In this document: piece after piece, positions 10,001 to 22,000 of the stretch
Layout: every line of letters begins with the position of its first letter
How positions within the stretch are numbered: position 1 is the first letter of the stretch
Assembly (NCBI RefSeq): GCF_000003605.2
Contig: NW_003135842.1
Span: 116,339 to 142,163, forward strand
Origin: Saccoglossus kowalevskii
Taxonomy: Eukaryota; Hemichordata; Enteropneusta; Harrimaniidae
Length of the DNA stretch: 25,825 bases
Reading direction: 5' to 3'
Made by a program: the position numbers and the translations under genes
The notes under the pieces: model-generated
Told to the model about the DNA's origin: nothing
Databases searched by the model: none
What the model saw: the letters and a program-made list of their open reading frames with translations, nothing else

Positions 10001-13000
10001 AGCAAAGAACGAGAAATGCATGTGGGAAAGCGATGAGTGAACTCGAGGAAATTATGCTAATGTGTAAACACGCTGTCAGGCGAGCGAGCGAGCACGCAAG
10101 TGGATACTTCCGGATTTGCGCGGCCCAAAAAAAAGCGGAAATTGTCCGGTCGAATTGAACAAAGCGAGCGAAAAAAAAGCGATCAAAATCCGGAAGCGGG
10201 CGGGAGGTTGGGCGAAATGAGTACTGTATTCATGTATGGTGGTATGCCAGCTGTTTTAGTTTTAATTATCAAATTTAAGCATTTCTGCCATTCTAGACCT
10301 GGATCTCCAACATGTATCAGCAGAGTTTTCAAACTTGGTGCATATACTGGACATAATGGGACCAACATGGACGTCATTTTGTTTTTTCAGATCTGATCAT
10401 TTTGCATGCATGCACATGCATTTGTTTCAAGAATTTATTCTATTTTAAAGCTAAAAAACATCAAAAGCAAGCATTTCCACCATTTTGAGACCAGTTCAAA
10501 TGCCATGTCAATGACTTATTTATTTAAACTTGGTACATTGGTAATGTATTGTTGATTTGTGCAATGATGTTATCCAAATGGTTGGCTGGCAACCATTTTG
10601 TTTGAGAAAATCATCACTTTTCATCTTTTTTTGCACAATTCTGCTTGTATCTCAATTTTACACTGTCCAATTAGTCTTGTTTCTTTTAGAAAACTAATCT
10701 TATATACCTGCTATATGTATTGATTGTGTCAAATGGCTGTTTTTCAATCTTGCGTTCACCGTAAAGCCACTTGAGTTCCTTGAGGTTTCATTAGTATTCA
10801 ATGTCCCTCAAATGGCCACCTGATTGACTAGATATTTCCTGTGTTCTGCTTTGTTTTGCTGTGTTTCATGCCTTGTTCTGTGTTCCGTTCAATATAATTG
10901 TCTGTTGACTTTTTAGTGGTTTTTATCCTGTCATCATTCCCACCTGTTTTCTGCAGGTAGTCAGCCATGTTATTGACTTTATTTTATCACCTTTCTTTCT
11001 CTTGTTGCTTAGGCTATGTATGCTGTTCTTTTTTTTTCCAAATTGTTGAATAGTTGTTTTGCTAGGATAGTATTGTTGAAGGGTAGTATTGTTTTTAAAC
11101 CAAACATAGTTTATAACCATACTGTATACTTATAATAAATATTATTTAAACTAAAAAAATCCCTAGCACAATGGTTGTGTTTTTGAATTGACTAAACAAA
11201 GTAATATGCGTATACGCTGCCAGGTGCTGGGGTCGAGTATTTACGTCAGTGATTAACACTTTGATTAGAAATTTGCAGATTTTTAGCATCTATGTGTGAA
11301 GCACATTGAAGTTTTAAAATCTTGTTATGGCTGGTAACTTGGTTTGGCCACCATCATGAATTTTCAGCAAAAATGTTGTGCATTTGTACTCATGAGTGCT
11401 TTAACCGATCAACTTGATATTTGGTTTGAAGCATGGCCAATAACCCTAGAGAAAAATAAAATAATTTTGATCAGTCACATAGTTTAGCTGCCATCTGAAT
11501 TTTGATAAAAATTATCAAAAGTTTGGGGCATTTGTCTTCATAAATGCTTCAAGTAATCAACTTTATATTCTGCTTATAAACATGTATGGTCAAAGCTTCT
11601 TACAAGATAAATAATGTAATTTTGATCAGTCGTCACCATCAGTTTGGTCACCATCTTGTATTTCTGGCATTTTAACATTGACATTATAGATGAACACATG
11701 CTAGCTGTCTTGCAGTCCAAGACATTTAGCTTACATTCTAAGTAGAACTACCGTAGAACATGTACAAAGAGTAGCATAGTAAGTGCTGACTATTCATTTG
11801 TCGTACAAGAAGAAAGTGGTTGCATTGATATTTTCAGTTGCTTGATGTATTTTAACATTTTCAATTGTCTGAGGTATTGTAATGTAAGAAATGCCACTGC
11901 TGGTAATAACTTCTCATGCTAAACACCAACATAGTACAGTGTAACAAAATTCACCTACTATTTATTTGCTCCAGCAAATCTTTCAGGATACTTGTTGGGA
12001 GATCATTGAATCTTTAACTGGTCGTATACGCCATTTGGAAATGTCTGAAGAAGAAACCAGGTACATGTACAGTATGAATACATATACTTTTACTAGTCCG
12101 TCATCAGATGATTTATTTTCCATTTTCTTGACCGTTGGTCGACAACATTTCAACATCAGCCATTTTTCAGGCATGAACATTACACATGATGGTTTTACTG
12201 ATGCATTCATTTTGTTTCAAGTTTTGATACAAAATAGCTAACTGTTAGTTTTATTTTCAAATGTCCTTTCCAATTTTGTGGACACTATTTCTCTGGTTTT
12301 GTCTAAATTTGGCATAAAGGTAAGACATGATGGCTTGTATTTTTCAGTGAAATTCAACTAATTGGTACCCAAAATTTGGTACAAAGCCACGATATGCATG
12401 TCAAATTGTTTTTGTTTCAATGAAATTTCCTCAACATTATTCCTTATCCATTTTGTTTCTTCAAATGCAAGTATATGCAAATACATTGAGTTGTAGAAAA
12501 AAAGGTTTCTATTTGATTCTGATGTGGACACCAGTTTTACTTTCTTAATTTCCATGTTCTGTAAACTGATCTGTTCAACAGTTATTATGATACACAATGT
12601 GTTCGGTGTTAGGAAAATTATCCTCAGGCTGGTTTCATCCACTTTACCTGTATAAGTTGCTTGATAAAATGTAAATTATATACTTTTCATCTTATAAAAA
12701 TCCATTAAAGTCACTGCTCTGTCACCTGATTTCTAAAAACAAGCAAAAGTAAAATGAATTTAATCTATGCAAGGTTTCTCAAATTTTGTATATGCTATTT
12801 ATATTGAATTACCAATTAATTTATTTGGCTATTTCAGTTCACAGATAAATGAAGATGATGTAAAAAATCTCTCTTCATGCTTGGAGGATACAAATTCAGT
12901 ATTGACACTACTGAAGACAGTTATGAATAAATCTTACATAGATTCGTATGATATTCTATGTTGTATATGTAACTTATATGCAGCATGTTACAGTTACACA

Positions 13001-16000
13001 ATGACTAAAATTCCACAGAATAAACGTGTGACCCGACAGACTTCTAAAAATACTGAAATTGACAAAATGAAAGAAATGTATGACAGTGTTATTTCATCTA
13101 TGCACCAGTGGATTCACACTAAGCTACCATATTCATTGTTCTCGAGCTGGGAATGTGGAAGCAAAACAGATTATACCAATGAACTAAAGGTGAGTTTTTA
13201 ATTGTGAGCTTAATTTTACCTCATTACCTTACCAAAATCCAGTGTATAGCATTGGTAGACAAGTTGAGCGCTGTCTTGGAAAATTAGCACCCCCAGTTGT
13301 AAATAAAATGGATGACTTAGGGTGTCCAGTGCCAAATTTTTACAATTCTACTTCTGAAGTCAATATGTCAAAAGCTGATGATGACTAGAACACTTTGCAC
13401 CCGCTTTGAGTGGAAAGGTATTTTCTTTTGATTTGTTTGTTTGTTTGTTTAGTTTTCTGGAGAGGAGGGATTTCCACATGGCCTTGAATGCCATTTTGAC
13501 TTGTTATTATTTTAAGTGTTTTTTGAGAGATAATGTCTGTATAGGGTGTCTATATAGGAATGCTCCTCCTATATCTGTCTTTTCAAATGTCACACATGCC
13601 CTCCCAAAAATGAACAAATAAAAACTAAGAATAAAAATTGCAAACAGATGAGTCTTGAAGAATGCATGAGTATACATGAGACACTCTGAGTGAATTCACT
13701 AATGACATTTGCCAGCAAGTTTCGCAGGCATTGTCAGTTAAGGAGGTTACAGATAATGGGTTGTTGCAATGCAACGATGAATCAGGTGGGCATTGGCAAT
13801 TGTTGCAGGCCAAAGCAAAAATAAAACTCAAATGGGACTGAATTTTTTTATTGCATCAGTATCAGCTGGACGCTGAGGTAGTAATAGATTGGGCAGTCAA
13901 TAATTGCAGCAGCTGTGCAGGAAAGTCAAGCAATAAAAATTAGTCAGTCTTGGAATAAAAAAAAATTATGTAAGGCCACTGAGGCGAATGTGAAATTTTC
14001 TCTAACCCTAGACCTAAGCATCATGATGCTGTCATTCCACCACTGACTGACAAGTTGTTTGTAGGGCAGAGAGTGAGTAATATGGAGTAGTATTATGGGA
14101 CACTAACCTGGTCATTGACTATTATCAAGGCCTTCGTTATGTGGTGGCCACATCATATGAATTCTGGCTAAAGCTACTCAACCATTGAACATTTATGCCT
14201 TTATTTATGCCAACCTGTCAGGAAAGAGTAACCCTGTGTAACTCAGACAACTAATGAGTTTTGTGGGAATGACTTGCAAGCAGCTCTCAGAGTATGATCA
14301 GTAGTGTTAGTACTCTGTCCAAGCCCAGCGATGTTGGCTGCCAGTAGGGATGAGAATGACATAGACACTGCAAAGCCTAGCAGCCCACAAATGATGACTG
14401 GACTAACCCAACTTGCCAAAGGGATAGCAACTCCAGACAGTTTAGTTTTTGGCAGCGCCCTTTCCTACTTTTAGGAATTTTCTTGATGGTCACAGTTGAC
14501 CTGAATCTCTGGCAGATCACCCACCACCTGTGTATGCTTGGGGCCCACTAGTCTATCTAATGCTATATATTGGATTTTGTTAAGGTAAGTATGACTTTAT
14601 AACGCAATAAAATATACTAATTTTGCTCCTTGATAATTCAAAATTTTACATAGTGCAGTCATACTTACCTTATTCCAATCGCCTCCCATCTTTACAATAT
14701 TCCACTGAACCCCCTAGTTGTCCAATTTTATTGGCACATGCTAAATTTTCGACATGCAAATGGACGTTTAGCCTACAAGTCCAATGCTATACTTTAATTT
14801 TGATAAGGTAAGTATGACTTAACTAATATGTAAAATTTTAAATTATCCTTAAGGGGAATTTGTATATTTATTTATCAATAAAAATTATTTATCAACTCAT
14901 GCACTTGATCTTTTTCTGAAGTTCCAATGTATTTTGAAACATATTTACTCCATTCATTGCTACAATGTATAACTTGTTCTTCCTTGAATAATGGCAGTAT
15001 AATTTTGATTGACAGGTATGGCACCATATATTCTTGGTTGAGTTCTCAGATCAGGAAGCAGGGGAAATATGGCATAAACATTTTCTGGAGCTGTTTCAGG
15101 ATAGAGTTAAAACGGTACTTTCATACTACAATTTTAAAATAACTAATGTGTGATATATTAAGAGTTCATGAGTCAAATCAATGATAGTATTACAACCAGT
15201 GTGACTGAAATTTAATTTTGTTATAAATTCACATGTTATTTTCCATGTCTACTATATCTGTTGCATTACAACTATAAATAGTTCTCAAATTTTGTAGTTG
15301 TCATTGAATACATTATGTTATAGTTTGTCAGAAATATTTAGAGATGAATGAGTTTTGCTGTAAAAAAAAGAGAGCCTATACCTAAACATTCAAGCTTTGA
15401 TCATGACATTAGCAACAACTTGCTATTAAATGTTAGCTCCTGTGTGATTTCATGTTATTCTATGTGAATATTGTATCTTCAAATATTTTTTATTTTATAG
15501 GCAAAACCATCGCAAAAGGTGAAACTGTTTTGTCGTAAAGATGTTCAAGATTATCATCCCACTGTTCAGAAGACTTTGAGTGATGCTGCCTTCAGTGCTG
15601 TTGGAGAGATTTGCAAAGTAATTATATTTAAATTGTTTTCTACTGCTACATACAAACTGTATTATATATAATGTTCAGTTCTTTTAACTGAAAGTGAATA
15701 TATACATGCGAAAATAATGAAAATACATTTTGTTGACTATCCTGGAAAGTGTATGCTCCCAAAACAACACACTTTTTGTTGTCCTGCTTCTGTGTGTTGA
15801 TGAATTAAATAGACATTTGTCATATTTTGCGAACAATTCATAAACATGCATGGATCTGGTACCTTAAAACATCTGAAAGCAACTGCATATTTGTGATAGT
15901 CAGAAGTTGTCACTGTCATATACATGGTAGCTTATTAACTAGTGAACCTACCATTTTTTTATTAGCTCCCCTGTCGACTTTGTCGAGCGGAGCTTATCAT

Positions 16001-19000
16001 ATGAGTGATTGTCTGTCGTCGTCCGTGTCAATGTTTTACTTTTTCAACTTCTTCTTAAAAACTACAAGTCTGAATGCTTTGATACTTGGTGTACCTTGGG
16101 TAGACCTCTCTTAGGTTTGTTCATTTCATGTTGATATCTTCAATTCTCTAATTTAATGATTATTTTTGTAATTTTTGGTAAAAAGTGATATTTTCGAATT
16201 CTTGTTAAAAACCGCAAGTGCAATTGCTTTGATATTACATATATAGGTACTACATGTGGACCTCTCTCAGATTTGTTTATTTTGTAATGATTGATATCTT
16301 TAATTTTCTAATTTTGGTGAATATTTTTGGTAAAAAGTGATATTTTTGAATTCTTGTTGAAAACAGCAAGTCCCATTGCTTGATACTATACATATTGTTC
16401 ATTTTCTAATGATATCTTCTGTTCTTTAATTGAAATGTGCATTGCTGACAGCGGAGCTATCTCAGCCGACAGGCTGCTTGTTAGCTTTCATTTCTATTTT
16501 TATTTGAATTTTTTTTTGGTGAGATATTATTTATGTATGAATGATATACTCAAGGTTGATGTGACTTAACATCATTTTTCATTCCAGCATGCAAAAGACT
16601 CTGAAGATCTATTTAGAACAATTAATCAATCTGAAGTAAATGAATATGGCACATTATTATCTCATATGTTGGAGAAATCATGGCCCGCTCCAAATCATGG
16701 AGAAAACTGTGCATCATTCAAACAGATTCTACAGCATTTGTTGACTTGGACTCCTTTTGTTGGATTTTTCAAAATGACAGGTATATAGAAAATTTCACTG
16801 TCTTTATACATGCATATACAAGTAGTCAATGTTACTTCTTTTGTTTTGATTGATCAGTTTTTGAATAACAGTAAGCACCAGCAATCTCAAGAGGAATCAT
16901 ATATATAGCGTATGCAAGGTTTCTGGACACATTCTTGGTCGTATCATTTGAAACATGTGACTATGGAAGAAGAAATATTTTCATGGTTTAATCTATAAAG
17001 CATATTTGATGTAACTAGGTTTTAAATTCACTAGTTTGTGAAAGAAACAATACTGTTATATTTGAATATCCACTTTTTTTTTAGTTAAGTGCTTTTTGCA
17101 GGTTGATGTAAGTGAAAATAATACATGAATAATTATTCCATATACATTAACTGTTACATGCCCCAATATGGATATGATTCTACTCTACTGAAATGAAGTT
17201 TCAGAAAGTATGATGCGCCAAATCTTAGAGCTTCATTGTACATGTATAGGACTTTTTTTCTCTTCAGGTGCGAGCCAAGGTCATGGAAACATTTTATCTA
17301 CTTTAGCACAAGAACATGTTGCAATATCGCAGTCTGTTCTTGACAGCTTGACACAAGAGCTACTGAGTGGTGCTATACAAACTGATGATCTTAATATGGT
17401 GTTGAACAATATCAATCATTTTCTTGAGCTTTATAAAGTAACAGGTGGTGAGACTATTCCATCGAAGGAACAGGGTTGTCACCGTCCAGATTTTCCTAAT
17501 ATCACAAAGATATTAGATCATAGGAAAAAAGAACTGGAAGCTTTTGAGCATGACAGAAAGCTCATTAGTTCCTTCCTTGGAATTTGCCAATCAATTCAAC
17601 CAGGTATGATTAAAAATACATGTGTTTGTTAAATTTGATTAGTAACTATATTTATTGTTGTCATTTGAATGTATATCAATATGCCAGATTGTTTTTGAAT
17701 TGACATAGAGATACTGGTACCTGAATACAATGCATCTGTTGAGCATGTTACTAATTATTATAAAGTATGTGTCAATTTGGTTGTACCTGTGATTACATTT
17801 TATTTCTATTTTTCTAGTTGATATTCAACAATTGCAAGAAAAAGTTGAGGTCAACATAGATGAATTGAAACTCTCGGATGTTTGTAATCCAATCAAGCTT
17901 GACCAAATTGGTACTCGCCTCCTAGAAGTAACCTTCTTTGGATTGTCTTTGGCTGTGAAAAAAATGCTGGAACCATTGCAAAAAATCCACAGCAGTTCAC
18001 TTTTTCAGAACATGTGGATTTCCAGAGCAAAAACACAACACAAAGAGAAACAAAAGCGAAGTGGTACTAACATACTGTCTATTGATGAAGTTGCTGTTGA
18101 AGTATGGCAGTTTGTCTTTAGAGAAATCATGGAGGTTCTAACCAAGACACAAACTGGGAGTCTCACTCTTAAGGAAGTGGATACTCTGTTTGGCAGATTC
18201 CGAAATCATTATGATCAATTGGAGAAAGAGTTGATGCAGCTCCTTGGGGCTAGATCAAAAGCTGATTGGATCAAAGACAGGATGGTCCAAATTAAACAGT
18301 ATCACCAGTTAGAAGATAGACTAGATGCAGTTGGTACCATTATAAACATAAAGAAGACATTTGGATTGTCTGGTGACTTCAATGCTGTTCTTCTGCTGTC
18401 TTCAGTGGTATGTATATACTGTGTTTTTCCTATTATACAAGGGCCAGGCTATTTACCAGGCTGTTTTTCTGTGCATTGGTTGGAATCGCTTCTTGAATGT
18501 ATACTGTAAAACATGTCTTTTTAGCTATTATGTTATTTTAGCTAATTTAAATAATCTGTAATTTTATGTCAGTTTGTTTTGCAGATCAGGTTCAAAATGA
18601 TTGATTGACGACCATGTTGTTTGAACTAAGTTTAAAACAGGCACTTATGGTTTTGCTTTTTTTTGGGTCTTTATTTCAAGCATACCTTGACTGATTCTCT
18701 TCAAACCTTGCACATGCTTTAGTCTGATACGTATACATTGGCAATGATTTCGTGATTGGGTAAAAGATGGCCAACGGCAGCCAGAATATCCTACAATCAG
18801 ATATAAATTACACAATTTTCTTTGTATTTTATTAATTAATTTATGTGACCTCGACCTCATTAATATGCAATATGTATATATCTCAAGTACTGTTAAGACT
18901 AAGGGCAACTAGTGCTATAAGACAAAGAGATATAACTAACACATCAAACGACCATATATCATCATCATTTGACTTAATCAATATGCATAACTGTAATGTA

Positions 19001-22000
19001 TTACAGCCGTTCTGAGAATTATTTGGACAGTCAGTTAGCAATATATCTTATTATGTCTATTCCATTTTTGTAACAGGTACAACTGACTAAAATGAGCTAG
19101 GGGTTGACATTTTTTGACAAATTTAAGCTACACCTAACTTTTGATTTTTAAAATTACTGAAAATAATTACAATATAAATATAAAAAATAAAGAATCGTTG
19201 CTGTATACGCACGCTAGATAATACTTGCAATTCACCATGCTGACAATCCCTATGAAATAGTAATCCCAAACCATGCGTCAATCAAGTGGCGCCGACAAGT
19301 CTAGATTGGGCAAAGACCCGCAAATGTTTTGCAAAGTTGGAAGTGATTTTGCTAACTAGGCGAATAATTCTCACAATGGCTGTAAGCACTGCTGCAGATA
19401 ATGACATGCAACCAGTGCTATAATGAAGGCATTTAACAAGTGATATAACTAAAATACATGTCCATGTATGGTCATGTAACCTCATTAATATGCATAACTG
19501 CATAACATATCAGACAAAAGCAAGTCTGTGATCAAAATAAGACATACTTCAAATAAATAAATTTTATCAGTGACAAGTTGTGTACAAGTGCAGTTTGAAA
19601 TGGAACGATTTTTAACACAGTAAATTCAAACATAGAACTCGCTCCAGATAGAAACTTGTAGTTCCAAACTGGTTGTTACTTGAATTGTTTTGCAATAGAC
19701 ATTGCATTCTATTGTTTTGTAAAAATATCACTGCAATTATTTCATCTATTCGTAAAAAGCATGTTGTTGCTCAGACGATGACCTACGGATAACTGATTTA
19801 GAAACGTTCGCCGCATTCTATTACTCGTGAATATTCATCAGTCTGCGTTTACATGGTATTCTCTATATTCACTGTTTCGTTCAGTTTTTATTCATTCTTG
19901 CATCACAATTGCAATTTTTGTTTTGTTTTGATTGTAAACATTTTATTCGATATGTAAATATATTTATTCAAACCGTTATTGAGTTTATTTTATTGAATGA
20001 TATCGTGGGTAGTAACTGCATGTAGTGTGGTGCGTAAAAACTTTCTAGAGGGTCTGGACAATGATAACGTTTAAAATAAAATATTCAATCCAAGCAAAAT
20101 CGAGGTCAAAGGATCAGATTGCATGCATATAATTATAGATAGTTAAAACAAAAAGTATTTGAACTATTGTCGGCTGTTCAACATCTATAAAAACCAGAAA
20201 GGCAATTACAAGACAATGTGAACCTCGGAAATTTTTTGTTAGTCCGAATTTTAAATGCGAGCGGGCGGGCGGGCGGTGATATTTTGGTGTTTTGCACGAT
20301 CGAAAGAGGAAATTGTCCGGTCGAATTCAACAAGCGGTCGTAAAAGCGAGCGAAAAAAAAGCAAAGTCATTACTCTTGTTTGCACACTTGCTACAACATA
20401 CCATGGTTACATAGCTATCAGTTTTACAAACTTGAAGATATCCTGTGCACACGGCTTAAACCGTTTTCTATATTTGGAATAACAACAACATATTAGTAAT
20501 ATGCAAATCACTACAACACTTTTACGGGAAGTCATCACGTTATCGGTTGACACGCGGTAGGTATTTCAAAACACATTTCATCCTGTCTTTAACGCGTATA
20601 ACATTTAGCTCCGACATTAGAAGGCATTATTTAGTAGCTGGTCACTTGGCAGACATGTTTCAATGATTATAACTTCATATTTTTAAAGATTTTTAGGCCT
20701 AGTTTGAAATTCATTGACCTTGAACGTTTTTTTGTGTTTATCTCGAAAGTAATTTCTACATAGTTCTACTGATTCTGTACGCAATTTCGAACACACAAAA
20801 CGATCGTCGCCACTTTTGGTCAAATTTACCGCTATATAGTGTACTGAAGGAATGTTCCTGGATTTTTTTCTGTCTGCCTTTGTCTAGATTTTTTGCTTAT
20901 TTTTATATAGAGACATGTAGTTTTTACTCAGGTATTAACGTCCAAACATTTGAAATAGATCTACATAAAAACAAATTATAGTTGCCAAAAAACTGAAGCA
21001 CTTCTCTATAATATTTACATAGAAAAATATATTCAGTCGTGCTGCAAATTAATTATTAACTGCATCATTAACCGTTTTACTCCATTTACGATTATTCCTG
21101 TGATCACGTGACTTGGTATTTGCATAAATTAAAAAAATGGCATATTTTCAAAGTTTGAAACAAGATCTTTATTATGGTACATAACATGTATGGGTAAAAT
21201 GTATGTTTCAGTCTGTGTATTGGCCAAACAATTGAACCAGCGAACATAATCTAACCCCCTAAGTATATTAATGAGGTTACGAGGTTATATGATCTTTTGT
21301 GGCCATGTTATTTACATCTTTCATTCAATACCTTCATTAAGACATTGGTTGCGTGTGTCACAGTCTGCAACAGTGTTTCATATATGACATTTATGCAGTT
21401 CACATGATGAGTTCACATGACCATATATATATATACTTCCACTCCATGGGCGCTAAACCACCATGTGATATTCCAAGGAAGGAATGCATCTCTAGAGTGA
21501 AATCCATGTGAAAATTTCAGATCAATTAGACCAATACTCGACATGTAATTGCACAATTTTCTTTTTTTGCAAAATCAAAGATGGCAAACAAACCATATGA
21601 CTGATCAAAATTATTTTATTTTTCGTATAAAGCTTTGGTTGTGTATGCTATATACATAATATTGAGTTGATCAGTTGAAACAAAATAGTGGCCAAACCAT
21701 GTGACTGATCAAAATTATTTTATTTTTTCCTTAAAAAACTCTATACTATACATGTTATTTACAAAATACCAAATTGTAGCATTCATGAGAATGCCCACAC
21801 TTTTGATCATTTTTATCAAAACATAAAGATAGTGGGGAAATCTTCTGACTAAATTAATTTTACACTGTCTGAAAAAGTTCAGTTGAGAGATGCAACATGA
21901 CATATTTTGAAGAAACAGGATAGCTGAGACATCAGTAAAAAACTACTTCCTGTTAAAAAAAAGTAATTCAATATGGCGGCCAAACCACTTGATTAACCCC

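Larger units (their letters stand above)
7547..11974. other. Intron 4 (4.4 kb), transposon-filled
   Basis: Holds family-2 copy B (7906-8798), a 1.4-kb element with terminal inverted repeats (8827-10228), degenerate family-2-like modules (10235-10740) and a family-3 array (11322-11690). The remaining stretches, 7547-7905, 10741-11321 and 11691-11974, are AT-rich with no gene I can support. Ends in the acceptor TTTGCTCCAG. Confidence 0.6.

Noticed and set aside
10100-10396. Plus-strand frame starting with a basic, nuclear-localisation-like stretch (PKKKRKLSGR)
   Set aside because: It starts inside the right end of the 1.4-kb transposon and crosses its boundary into another repeat. The basic run comes from A-rich GCGAGCG-type subterminal sequence.
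13625-13831. Minus-strand cysteine-rich 68-codon frame
   Set aside because: No signal peptide, no family pattern, no splice context. Likely a chance frame in intron 6.
14657-14672. Possible U1 snRNA gene, because ATACTTACCT equals the U1 5' end
   Set aside because: Only the first ten bases match. No stem-loop or Sm-site sequence follows, and the motif is part of a transposon arm that occurs three times.
18408-18561. Hydrophobic extension after exon 11 as a membrane segment
   Set aside because: It begins at a good donor (GTATGT) and includes intron sequence. Exon 12 joins in phase directly from 18407.
20258-20280. G-quadruplex candidate in the GCGGGCGGGCGGGCGG run
   Set aside because: Only three full GGG runs are present, and the run is explained as transposon-end sequence; too weak to call.
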